A DNA stretch of 64,000 bases from Pinisolibacter aquiterrae (GTDB taxonomy: Bacteria > Pseudomonadota > Alphaproteobacteria > Rhizobiales > Ancalomicrobiaceae), in assembly GCF_019160155.1 (NCBI RefSeq), contig NZ_JAFNIH010000044.1:62001-126000 (forward strand), read 5' to 3'. Of the stretch, positions 28,179 to 35,309 are shown in pieces (the first letter of the stretch is position 1; each line of letters begins with the position of its first letter). The notes beneath the pieces are model-generated. The model saw only the letters and a program-made list of their open reading frames with translations, was not told the DNA's origin and did no database searches. The translations under genes and the position numbers were made by a program.

Positions 28179-28756
28179 ACCGGCGTCCGCGCATCGTCCT
28201 CGGGCTCACCGGCGCCTCCGGCGCGGCGATCGGCCTGCGTCTCGCCGAGCTTCTCGCGGGCGCCGAGGTACATCTCGTCGTCACCGCCGCCGGCGAGAGG
28301 ACGCTGCGCGAGGAGGTCGGCGCCGATGCCCTCGACCGGCTCGAGCGGCTGGTCCATCGCCGTCATCCGATCGGCGACATCGGGGCGGCGATCGCCAGCG
28401 GGTCCTTCGCCACCGAGGGCATGATCGTCGCGCCCTGCTCGATGCGGGCGGTCGGGGCGATCGCCGCCTCGCTCGCCGACGATCTCCTCGTGCGCGCCGC
28501 CGACGTCCATCTCAAGGAGCGGCGGCCGCTCGTCCTGATCGCGCGGGAATCGCCGCTCCATCTCGGTCATCTGCGGGCGATGGCGGCGGTCACCGAATAT
28601 GGCGCGGTGGTCGCGCCGCCGGTGCCGGCCTTCTATCTGCGCCCGGCGACGGTCGACGACATCGTCGATCAGATCGCGCGGCGGGCGCTCGCGCTCCTGC
28701 GCGTGCCCGATCTGCCGGAGCCGACCGCCTGGCTCGGCGAGGGACCGGCCCCATGA
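28175..28756 (+). CDS. ubiX: flavin prenyltransferase UbiX
   Basis: UbiX prenylates FMN to give the cofactor of UbiD. The 193-residue product has the FMN-binding LTGASGAAIG (residues 11-20), IVAPCSMRAVGAIAASLADDLLVRAADVHLKERRPLVLIARESPLH (a conserved UbiX stretch) and the C-terminal PAFYLRPATVDDIVD. The start ATG 28175 overlaps the ubiD stop (ATGA) and has GGAGGAGAG ahead. Its stop overlaps the nnrS start in the same way, so all three are coupled. Confidence 0.95.
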   Translation: MNRRPRIVLGLTGASGAAIGLRLAELLAGAEVHLVVTAAGERTLREEVGADALDRLERLVHRRHPIGDIGAAIASGSFATEGMIVAPCSMRAVGAIAASLADDLLVRAADVHLKERRPLVLIARESPLHLGHLRAMAAVTEYGAVVAPPVPAFYLRPATVDDIVDQIARRALALLRVPDLPEPTAWLGEGPAP

Positions 28757-29955
28757 CGACCCCGGTCGCGGCGCGCCTGCCGCCCCATCGCCTGTTCTTC
28801 ACGCTGGCGGGGCTCGGCGGGATCGCGGTGGTGGGGGGCGTGCTGGTGTCGCGTCTCGGTCTGCCGGCGCCCTTCGACGGGGTGCCGCTCGGGCCGTGGC
28901 ATGCCCATGAAATGGTGTTCGGCTGCTTCGCGGCCGCCTTCGCCGGGGTGCTGCTGACCGCTCTGCCACGCTGGACGGGATCTCCGCCGGTCACGCCGGC
29001 CACGGTGCTGGCGCTCGCCGGCTGCTGGCTGGCGGGGCGGATCGGTCAGCTGCCCTTTACGGTCGAGGACGGGAGCGCGCTCGTCGCCGTGCGTGGTCTC
29101 TCCGCCGTCTTTCCGGCGGCGCTGGCGGTCACGGCGGGAATGCGGATCGCGCGCGCCGGGGATCGGCGCGACGCTCTGGTGCCGGTGATCCTGACGGCGC
29201 TCGCGGTGGTCGACCTGCTCGTCTCGCTCGATCGCCTGCCGGTCGACAGGGGCGAGCGCCTGGGTCTCGGCGCCGCGCTCTCGATCGCCACGCTGGTCGG
29301 CGGGCGGGTGACGCCGGCGCTGACGCGCCATCTCGGCAAGAGCAGGGGCGCCGAGCCGGATCTGTGGCGGCCGCCCGGATTGGAGACGGCGGTGGGGCTC
29401 TCGACGCTCGTCGCGGTGGTGGCCTGGGGGGGCGACCCGAACGCGCCGGCGACGGTCGCGGCGCTGACGCTGGCTTCGGTGGTCCATGCCCTGCGGCTCG
29501 CCGGATGGTCGGGGGTGACGACCCTGGCGCGGCCGAGCTTTCTCGCGCTCCATCTCGGCTATGCCTTCCTGCCGTTCGGCTTCGCCCTCACGGCGCTCGC
29601 CGGGCTCCTCGACGATGTTCGTTTCGCCGACGCGGGGCTCCATGCCTGGGGGGCCGGCGTGCTCGGCCTGATGTGCGGGGCGGTCCAGGCGAGCGTGGTG
29701 CGGCGCCACGGCGGCCGCGCGCTGCGGATCGACCGGATCGCGGACTTCGCCTGCACCGCCTTCCTGGCGGCGGCGGTGGCGCGGACGGCGGCGCTCTTTC
29801 TCGACGATTCGTCGCGGGCGATGGTCTGGGCGGGGGCGGCGTGGTGGCTCGGGCAGGCCGGCCTGATCGTCTCGGCGCTGCGCCCGAAGCCCGCCCTGGC
29901 ACCGGACGGCCCGGCCGCTCCGCCGATCGAGGCCCGAGCGGCGCCTCCGATGTGA
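28753..29955 (+). CDS. nnrS: NnrS-family heme- and copper-containing membrane protein
   Basis: NnrS proteins are polytopic inner-membrane proteins that protect cells under nitrosative stress and accompany denitrification genes. The 400-residue product has about 12 hydrophobic segments, the family motif GPWHAHEMVFG (residues 47-57) with likely heme-ligand His, and LLTALPRWTG (67-76). The start ATG 28753 overlaps the ubiX stop by 4 bases. Pairing with ubiD and ubiX is unusual to me. A bidirectional terminator follows. Confidence 0.9.
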   Translation: MTTPVAARLPPHRLFFTLAGLGGIAVVGGVLVSRLGLPAPFDGVPLGPWHAHEMVFGCFAAAFAGVLLTALPRWTGSPPVTPATVLALAGCWLAGRIGQLPFTVEDGSALVAVRGLSAVFPAALAVTAGMRIARAGDRRDALVPVILTALAVVDLLVSLDRLPVDRGERLGLGAALSIATLVGGRVTPALTRHLGKSRGAEPDLWRPPGLETAVGLSTLVAVVAWGGDPNAPATVAALTLASVVHALRLAGWSGVTTLARPSFLALHLGYAFLPFGFALTALAGLLDDVRFADAGLHAWGAGVLGLMCGAVQASVVRRHGGRALRIDRIADFACTAFLAAAVARTAALFLDDSSRAMVWAGAAWWLGQAGLIVSALRPKPALAPDGPAAPPIEARAAPPM

Positions 29956-29981
29956 GGCGAGGCGGACGGGCGTCCGAAAAC

Positions 29982-30009
29982 AAAAAGGCCGCCCGAAGGC
30001 GGCCGTTTT
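29982..30009. terminator. bidirectional terminator between nnrS and tRNA-Gly
   Basis: GGCCGCC (29987-29993) and GGCGGCC (29998-30004) close a CGAA loop. GTTTT follows on the plus strand and TTTTTG on the minus strand, so it can end both nnrS and the tRNA-Gly transcript. A further palindrome CCCTCGAA/TTCGAGGG lies at 30017-30033. Confidence 0.88.
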
Positions 30010-30036
30010 GCAAGTCCCTCGAATTTCGAGGGAAAT

Positions 30037-30111
30037 TGGAGCGGGAGAAGGGATTCGAACCCTCGACCCCAACCTTGGCAAGGTTGTGCTCTACCCCTGA
30101 GCTACTCCCGC
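30037..30111 (-). tRNA. tRNA-Gly (anticodon GCC)
   Basis: Acceptor GCGGGAG/CTCCCGC, D arm TAGCTCAGGGGTAGAGC, anticodon stem CAACC/GGTTG around TTGCCAA, T arm GGGTTCGAATCCC, and encoded CCA after discriminator T. One clear promoter lies upstream at 30151-30179. Confidence 0.97.
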
Positions 30112-30461
30112 ATCCTGGGTATGTGCCGGCGTCGCCGCCGGACGGGCGCCTCTATGCCCCAGCTTTTTCCTTTCTGCAAGCCCGATTTTTCGAAGATGTG
30201 CGTCGCGGCGGGTTGTCCACAGGCGTCTCACGAAAAAACATGATGTTCTCCAATGAGATGAACAAAAAAACTGAAGTTTTTGCAGGAGCCGCCTCGGAGG
30301 CCGGTCGGCGGGGCGGTCGAGGGGGAGGGACGGCGCCGGCGTCGCGGGTCGAGCGCGATCGAGGGGTTCGCGGGGTTTCTTCACCCGCGCGGGCCGGGTT
30401 GCCTCGCCGGGGCGCGGTCCCTTAAGGTTCGGCCGGCCCTCGCCTCGCTTCGGATTCCGTC
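30112..30461 (-). other. 350-base gap: tRNA-Gly promoter, AT-rich inverted repeat, no gene seen
   Basis: Beyond the tRNA promoter the region is unusually AT-rich for this genome at 30160-30290. It holds a 16-base inverted repeat, AAAAACT/AGTTTTT with GA between (30266-30281), which could be a weak terminator on either strand, and a single TTGTCCACA resembling a DnaA box (30213-30221). No open frame here looks coding. Confidence 0.5.
30151..30179 (-). promoter_or_regulatory. sigma-70-type promoter of tRNA-Gly
   Basis: On the minus strand TTGCAG is followed after 17 bases by CATAGA, with the tRNA 5' end about 40 bases downstream. Base composition falls just upstream, as is common at strong promoters. 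Confidence 0.6.
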
Positions 30462-30980
30462 ATGCCGATCACCCGCGCCGAACTTCTCGCTCGCCTCGCC
30501 GATCTCGGCATCGCCACGACGACCCGGGATCACGAGGCCGTCTTCACGGTGGCGGAGAGCCGATCGGTCAAGGCGGTGATCCCCGGCGCCCATTCGAAGA
30601 ACCTGTTCCTCAAGGACAAGAAGGGCCGGATCTTCCTGGTGACGGCGGAAGGCGACGCGGCGATCGATCTGAAGGCGATCTCCGGCGTGATCGGCGCCTC
30701 GGGCCGGGTCACCTTCGGCAAGCCGGAACTGCTCCTCGATCTGGTCGGGGTGACGCCGGGCTCGGTGACGCCGTTCGGGATCGTCAACGACACCGAGGGC
30801 CGGGTCACGGTGGTGATCGACGCGGCGATGATGGAGCACGAGATTCTCAACTTCCATCCGCTGGAGAACACCGCGACCACCTCGATCCGGCGCGAGGACT
30901 TCGTCCGTTTCCTCGAAGCGACCGGCCATCCGCCGTTGATCGTCGCCGTCTCGAACGGAAAGGTCGTGTTCGAACCCTGA
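30462..30980 (+). CDS. prolyl-tRNA editing protein (ProX/YbaK-like)
   Basis: Free-standing editing domain that hydrolyses mischarged Ala-tRNA-Pro (or related) in trans. The 172-residue product has the family block GAHSKNLFLKDKKGRIFLVTAEGD with the conserved Lys, KPELLLDLVGVTPGSVTPFGIVND and EHEILNFHPLENTATTSI. Length and C-terminus fit the ProXp group called PrdX in some genomes. It is 350 bases from tRNA-Gly and probably monocistronic. Confidence 0.9.
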   Translation: MPITRAELLARLADLGIATTTRDHEAVFTVAESRSVKAVIPGAHSKNLFLKDKKGRIFLVTAEGDAAIDLKAISGVIGASGRVTFGKPELLLDLVGVTPGSVTPFGIVNDTEGRVTVVIDAAMMEHEILNFHPLENTATTSIRREDFVRFLEATGHPPLIVAVSNGKVVFEP

Positions 30981-31125
30981 GATCGACCCGCCGACGGTGG
31001 TCTCGGCGATTGCGGAACGCCGCCGTTCATCCCATCTTGGGGGAGACACGATCCCCCGCGCGCGCCGCCGGCCCGTTTCGCGAGCCCGAGCGGCGGTCCG
31101 CCGACCAGAGCGAAGAAAGACGATC

Positions 31126-32076
31126 ATGACCGGCCCCACCTTCACCTTCTCTCCCGGCCTCAGCCCCTCCAAGCCGGCCCAGCCGGCCGCGCCGGCCGGC
31201 GGCGGCGACGATCTGGTGCGCGAGACCACCACCCGCGACTTCATGAAGGACGTCATCGAGGCCTCGGCGACGGTGCCGGTGCTGGTCGACTTCTGGGCGG
31301 AATGGTGCGGGCCGTGCAAGCAGCTCGCCCCGGCGATCGAGAAGGTGGTCCGCGCCGCCAAGGGCAAGGTGAAGCTGGTCAAGATGAACATCGACCACCA
31401 CCCGGAAGTGGCCGGTCAGATGGGCATCCGCTCGATCCCGGCCGTGATCGCCTTCAAGGGCGGCCAGCCGGTCGACGGCTTCATGGGCGCGCTGCCGGAG
31501 AGCCAGATCAAGACCTTCATCGACAAGATCACCGCCGGTGGGGCGCCCTCGCCGGTCGAGGCGCTGATCGCCGAGGGCGAGGCGGCGTTGGCGGCGGGCG
31601 ATCTCCAGACGGCGTCGCAGCATTTCGCGGCGGTGCTGCAGGCCGAGCCGCAGAATCTCGCGGCGATCCTCGGGCTCGCCGACGTCTGCGTGAGCGCGGG
31701 CGAGTTCAAGGAGGCGGAGGAACTGCTCGCCTCGGTGCCGGCGGCGTCGGCGGCCGATCCGCGCGTGGCGGCGCTCAAGGCGCGCATGGCGCTGGCGCAG
31801 CAGAGCGCCGATCTCTCCGACGTGGTCGAGCTCGAGGCGCGGATCACCCGCGATCCCAACGATCATCAGGCCCGGTTCGACCTCGCTCTGGCGCTCGCCG
31901 CCAAGGATCACAAGCAGGAGGCCGCCGATCAGCTGATCGAGATCTTCCGCCGCGACCGCGCCTGGAACGACGACGGCGCCCGCAAGCAGCTGCTCACCTA
32001 TTTCGAGGCCTGGGGCAACAAGGACCCGGCGACGCTCTACGGCCGCCGCCGTCTCTCCTCCGCGCTGTTCTCATGA
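31126..32076 (+). CDS. thioredoxin-TPR co-chaperone (CnoX/YbbN-like)
   Basis: Members join a thioredoxin domain to TPR repeats and act as holdases that pass clients to GroEL or DnaK. The 316-residue product has a Pro/Ala-rich N-terminus, a thioredoxin domain at about 30-140 with the active site WCGPC (60-64) and the cis-Pro in IRSIPAV, and four TPR-like helical repeats to the end. The CGPC motif is intact, unlike the SXXC of E. coli YbbN, so redox activity is possible. It forms a unit with the LON-domain gene 10 bases on. Confidence 0.92.
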   Translation: MTGPTFTFSPGLSPSKPAQPAAPAGGGDDLVRETTTRDFMKDVIEASATVPVLVDFWAEWCGPCKQLAPAIEKVVRAAKGKVKLVKMNIDHHPEVAGQMGIRSIPAVIAFKGGQPVDGFMGALPESQIKTFIDKITAGGAPSPVEALIAEGEAALAAGDLQTASQHFAAVLQAEPQNLAAILGLADVCVSAGEFKEAEELLASVPAASAADPRVAALKARMALAQQSADLSDVVELEARITRDPNDHQARFDLALALAAKDHKQEAADQLIEIFRRDRAWNDDGARKQLLTYFEAWGNKDPATLYGRRRLSSALFS

Positions 32077-32086
32077 GGGCGGACGC

Positions 32087-32767
32087 ATGACGCGGGCCGG
32101 CAACGAGGTCTACGACGGGCCGGGCGACCTGCCGGCGGTGGTGCCGGTGTTCCCGCTCGCCGGGGTGCTGCTGCTGCCGCGCCGGGTGTTGCCGCTCAAC
32201 GTCTTCGAGCCGCGCTATCTGGCGATGATCGAGGCGGTGCTGTCCGGCGATCGCCTGATCGGCATGATCCAGCCGCGTCTCGACACGCCCCATCCGATGA
32301 TCCCGTCGCGGCCGCCGCTGGAGCGGGTCGGCTGCGTCGGCCGGCTCACCCAGTTCGGCGAGACCGGCGATGGGCGGCTGACCATCGGGCTGACCGGCAT
32401 CGCCCGGTTCCGGGTGGTGGAGGAACTGGCGACGACGACGCCCTATCGGCTCTGTCAGATCGACGCCGCGCCCTTCGCGACCGACTTCGAGGCGGGGCGC
32501 GGCGAGGTGGCGGTCGATCGGGCGGCGGTTCTGAAGACGCTCTCGGCGTGGCTCGAGGTGCACGCGCCGCAGCTCGATCGGTCCGGCTTCGAGGAGGCCG
32601 GCAACGAGGCGCTGGTCGACGGTCTGGCGATGATGTCGCCGTGCGGGCCGCGCGAGAAGCAGGCGCTGCTCGAGGCGCGGAGCCTCGAGGAACGGGCGGC
32701 GCTGTTGATCGCCATCACCGAGCGTTCGCTCGGCGGCGAGGGCACGCCGAACGGACCGTTGCAGTGA
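32087..32767 (+). CDS. LON peptidase substrate-binding domain protein
   Basis: The 226-residue product is the isolated N-terminal (substrate-binding) domain of Lon, without ATPase or protease parts. It has VPVFPLAGVLLLPRRVLPLNVFEPRYLAMIEAVL at the start and GRLTIGLTGIARFRV in the middle. The role of such stand-alone domains is not settled. It lies between the CnoX-like and Trm112-like genes, an order conserved in Hyphomicrobiales; proteostasis is a fair guess. Confidence 0.9.
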   Translation: MTRAGNEVYDGPGDLPAVVPVFPLAGVLLLPRRVLPLNVFEPRYLAMIEAVLSGDRLIGMIQPRLDTPHPMIPSRPPLERVGCVGRLTQFGETGDGRLTIGLTGIARFRVVEELATTTPYRLCQIDAAPFATDFEAGRGEVAVDRAAVLKTLSAWLEVHAPQLDRSGFEEAGNEALVDGLAMMSPCGPREKQALLEARSLEERAALLIAITERSLGGEGTPNGPLQ

Positions 32768-32776
32768 GACCGAGCT

Positions 32777-32885
32777 CACGAGGTTTCGATCCATTCGAAA
32801 CGTCGTGGGCGAAGGCAAGCCCGAACGGGCGTCGGCCGGTCAGGCCGCAACGCTCACGAAATTCGGACACGTCCGAATTTCATGA
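32777..32885 (+). repeat. two large inverted repeats between the LON and Trm112 genes
   Basis: Hairpin 1 (32777-32807): CACGA-G-GTTTCGA/TCGAAAC-G-TCGTG with loop TCCAT. Hairpin 2 (32854-32885): GAAATTCGGAC/GTCCGAATTTC with an AC centre, an 11-bp perfect arm extended by TCA/TGA past one mismatch. Neither is followed by a T run. They may be operators, a Rho-independent-like end without T run, or RNA processing signals. Confidence 0.6.
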
Positions 32886-32915
32886 GCTTGGTATGAGACC
32901 CGAAGGAGAGGCGCG

Positions 32916-33122
32916 ATGGTGGACGTTCCGGTGACCGAGGATCGCCGTCGGGGGCGGCTCGATCCCAAGCTGCTCGAACTCCTGGTGTGTCCGATTTCCA
33001 AGGGGCGGCTCGAATACGATCGCGAGGCGCAGGAGTTGATCTCGCATTCGGCGAAGCTCGCCTATCCGATCCGCGACGGGGTTCCGATCCTGCTGCCCGA
33101 GGCGGCGCGCGAGATCGATTGA
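32916..33122 (+). CDS. Trm112-family protein (YcaR-like)
   Basis: Small 68-residue protein of the Trm112 family; in bacteria these are of unclear function, in eukaryotes they activate methyltransferases. The core [47 protein letters not shown]-like sequence is present with a single Cys, so the zinc site of eukaryotic Trm112 is absent. A GAAGGAGAGG ribosome site is present. It stands 148 bases after the LON gene. Confidence 0.88.
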   Translation: MVDVPVTEDRRRGRLDPKLLELLVCPISKGRLEYDREAQELISHSAKLAYPIRDGVPILLPEAAREID

Positions 33123-33344
33123 TCCCATCGCCGGTCCTGTGCCCGCTTCGACGGCAGACGCGCAAGCGGCGGGCGCGCCTCTCTGGGCGGGTTCGGTCCC
33201 AGGGGCCGGGGATGCGGTGGTTCGGCGATGGCATGCGGCTTGCGGCGCCGGGAGCGCCGGCGAGGGAGCGATCCGATCGGAACGACGCGTCGGTCGGGTC
33301 AGGGATGCGCCCGTTCCCACCATCCCGGCCGGAGACGACGACCG

Positions 33345-33848
33345 ATGAAGCGTTCGGACCTCACCGAGAAGATCCTCGACATCAAGCGTGAGAAGGGATG
33401 ATCCTGGGCCCACGTCACCGGCGAGATCGGCGGCATGTGGCCGGCTCCGATCGTCGGCGCGTTGCTCGGACAGAGGAAGTTGGTGAAGCCGCTGGCGGCC
33501 AAGGCGGCGGCGCTGTTCGGCCTTTCGGCAGCGGAAGAGGCGATGCTCAACGAGGTGCCGATGCGCGGCGAGGGCATCGTCATGCCGCCGACCGACCCGC
33601 TGATCTATCGCTTCTACGAGCTGATCATGGTCAACGGTCCGGCCCGGAAGGCGCTGATCGAGGAGGAGTTCGGCGACGGCATCATGTCGGCGATCGACTT
33701 CGACTTCGATTTCGAGCGCCAGCCCGATCCCAAGGGCGATCGGGTCCGGGTCACCCTGTCGGGCAAGTTCCTGCCCTACAGATACTACGGCGCCGAACAG
33801 GGCATCCCGCCGCTCGGCTACAAGGAGGACCGAGCCCCGACGCGATGA
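33345..33848 (+). pseudogene. cynS: cyanase (cynS) interrupted by a TGA at a Trp codon
   Basis: Cyanase breaks down cyanate with bicarbonate to ammonia and CO2. The frame from ATG 33345 reads MKRSDLTEKILDIKREKG, then TGA at 33399-33401 where the family has Trp (KREKGW), then SWAHVTGEIGGMW and the rest to 33848 in the same frame. The catalytic Arg and Glu (YRFYE) and Ser (DGIMSAID) are intact. Other unusual replacements are GGMWPAPIVG for GGMSxxxIVG, GQRKLV for GQMKLV and NGPARKAL for NGPAWKAL, consistent with decay. Translation could start inside, at ATG 33435, but this would lose 30 residues and has no ribosome site. Confidence 0.88.
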
Positions 33849-33879
33849 CGCTCCGGCGTTTTCCGCATCGCTCGGCTTC

Positions 33880-33997
33880 GCCCTGAGGTGCCCGGCCGAA
33901 GGTCGGGCCTCGAAGGGCGAGTCGCCTCGCCGGCCCGGTGCCACTCGGTCCTTCGTGCTTCGAGGCTCGCTCGCGCTCGCACCTCGGCGTGAAGGAC
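33880..33997. repeat. pair of palindromic intergenic repeats (REP-like)
   Basis: Element 1 (33880-33918): CCCTGAGG, CCCG / CGGG, CCTC, AGGG form an interrupted stem. Element 2 (33948-33997): GTCCTTC ... GAAGGAC with internal GAGG/CCTC and a GC-rich CGCTCGCGCTCG middle. I recognise element 2 as like the GTCCTTC-type palindromes that occur in many copies in Hyphomicrobiales genomes. They sit between the dead cynS and the end of ftsY. Confidence 0.6.
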
Positions 33998-34063
33998 CTC
34001 CGCGAGAGGCCGTGAGCGTCCGAACTTCATGCGTTCCCGAGAGACGCGGGCCGTTTCTCGACC

Positions 34064-35308
34064 TCAGCGCTCGAGGCCGGCGACGGCGCGGGCGAAGTCC
34101 TTGGCGTCGAAGGGTTCGAGATCCTCGACGCCCTCGCCGACGCCGATGAAATGGACCGGCAGGCCGAATTTCTCGGCGACCGCCACCAGGATGCCGCCGC
34201 GCGCGGTGCCGTCGAGCTTGGTCATGACGAGGCCGGTGACGCCGGCGACCTTGCCGAAGATCTCGACCTGATTGACCGCGTTCTGGCCGGTGGTGGCATC
34301 GAGCGTCAGGATCACGTCATGGGGCGCGGTCGGATCCTGCTTCTTGATCACGCGGATGATCTTCTCGAGCTCGGCCATCAGCTCGGCGCGGTTCTGGAGG
34401 CGGCCGGCCGTATCGATCACCACCACGTCGGAGCCGTTTTCGCGGCCGGTCACCAGAGCGTCGAAGGCGAGACCGGCGGCGTCCGCCCCGGGCTCGCGGG
34501 CGACCACGGTGGCGCCGGTGCGGGCGCCCCAGATCTTCAGCTGTTCGATCGCGGCGGCGCGGAAGGTGTCGCCGGCGGCGAGCGTCACCTTGCGGCCCTC
34601 GCGGGCGAGCTTCATCGACAGTTTGCCGATGGTGGTGGTCTTGCCGGAGCCGTTGACGCCGACGACGAGCACCACGTGCGGCTTGGCGGTGCCCGCGATC
34701 TCGAGGGGCTTGGCCACCGGCAAGAGAACCTTCTCGATCTCGGCTGCCAGGACCGCGCGGACCTCGTCGTCGGTGATCTCCTTGTCGAAGCGATCCTTGC
34801 GCAGCGCCTCGGTGATCCGGGTGGCGGTGGCGAGACCGAGGTCGGCCTGGATCAGGATGTCCTCGAGCTCTTCCAGCGTGTCGTCGTCGAGGCGGCGCTT
34901 GGTGAAGATGGCGCCGATGCCGGAGGTCAGCGCCGAGGAGGTGCGGCCGAGGCCGGACTTCAGCTTCTGCCACCACGAGGTCTTCACCTGGGTCGGCGGC
35001 GTGAGGTCGACGGCCACCGCCGGGGTGATCTCCAGCGACGAGGAGGCCTCGCTCGGCGCCTCGGTCTCGGGTTCGGGCTCGACTTCGATTTCGACCGGGG
35101 CGGGACCCTCGGCCGCGACGGCGGGCTCGAGCGGGGGCTCGGCCGGCGCGTCGGGGATGACGGACGGTTCGGCGACCGTGTCGACCGGGGTCGGTTCGGG
35201 GCTGGTCGCCTCGGCGACCGGGACGGGGGGTTCGGCGACGGGCTCCGCGGGCTTGCCGGCCTTGCCGAACAGACGGCCGAACAGACCGCGTTTCTCGGGT
35301 TCGCTCAT
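34064..35308 (-). CDS. ftsY: signal recognition particle receptor FtsY
   Basis: FtsY docks SRP-ribosome complexes at the membrane through GTPase heterodimerisation with Ffh. The 414-residue product has an acidic Pro/Glu-rich A domain (about 1-110), then the NG domain with P-loop GVNGSGKT (217-224), DTAGR and TKLDGTARGG. The start ATG 35308 (MSEPEKRGLFGRLFG, an amphipathic membrane-targeting start) is preferred to the upstream in-frame Met. One base separates it from the mtaB stop codon. Its partner Ffh lies about 4 kb away in this window. Confidence 0.97.
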   Translation of the reverse strand: MSEPEKRGLFGRLFGKAGKPAEPVAEPPVPVAEATSPEPTPVDTVAEPSVIPDAPAEPPLEPAVAAEGPAPVEIEVEPEPETEAPSEASSSLEITPAVAVDLTPPTQVKTSWWQKLKSGLGRTSSALTSGIGAIFTKRRLDDDTLEELEDILIQADLGLATATRITEALRKDRFDKEITDDEVRAVLAAEIEKVLLPVAKPLEIAGTAKPHVVLVVGVNGSGKTTTIGKLSMKLAREGRKVTLAAGDTFRAAAIEQLKIWGARTGATVVAREPGADAAGLAFDALVTGRENGSDVVVIDTAGRLQNRAELMAELEKIIRVIKKQDPTAPHDVILTLDATTGQNAVNQVEIFGKVAGVTGLVMTKLDGTARGGILVAVAEKFGLPVHFIGVGEGVEDLEPFDAKDFARAVAGLER

Positions 35309-35309
35309 G

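Noticed and set aside
29982-30036. Integration site at tRNA-Gly
   Set aside because: No repeat of the tRNA 3' end and no integrase are nearby; the palindromes there act as terminators.
30213-30221. DnaA-box-like TTGTCCACA
   Set aside because: A single copy with one mismatch; no cluster and no AT-rich unwinding element, so not an origin.
33399-33401. TGA in cynS as recoded Trp or selenocysteine
   Set aside because: TGA ends most genes in this window, and no structure or partner for recoding is seen; a nonsense mutation is simpler.
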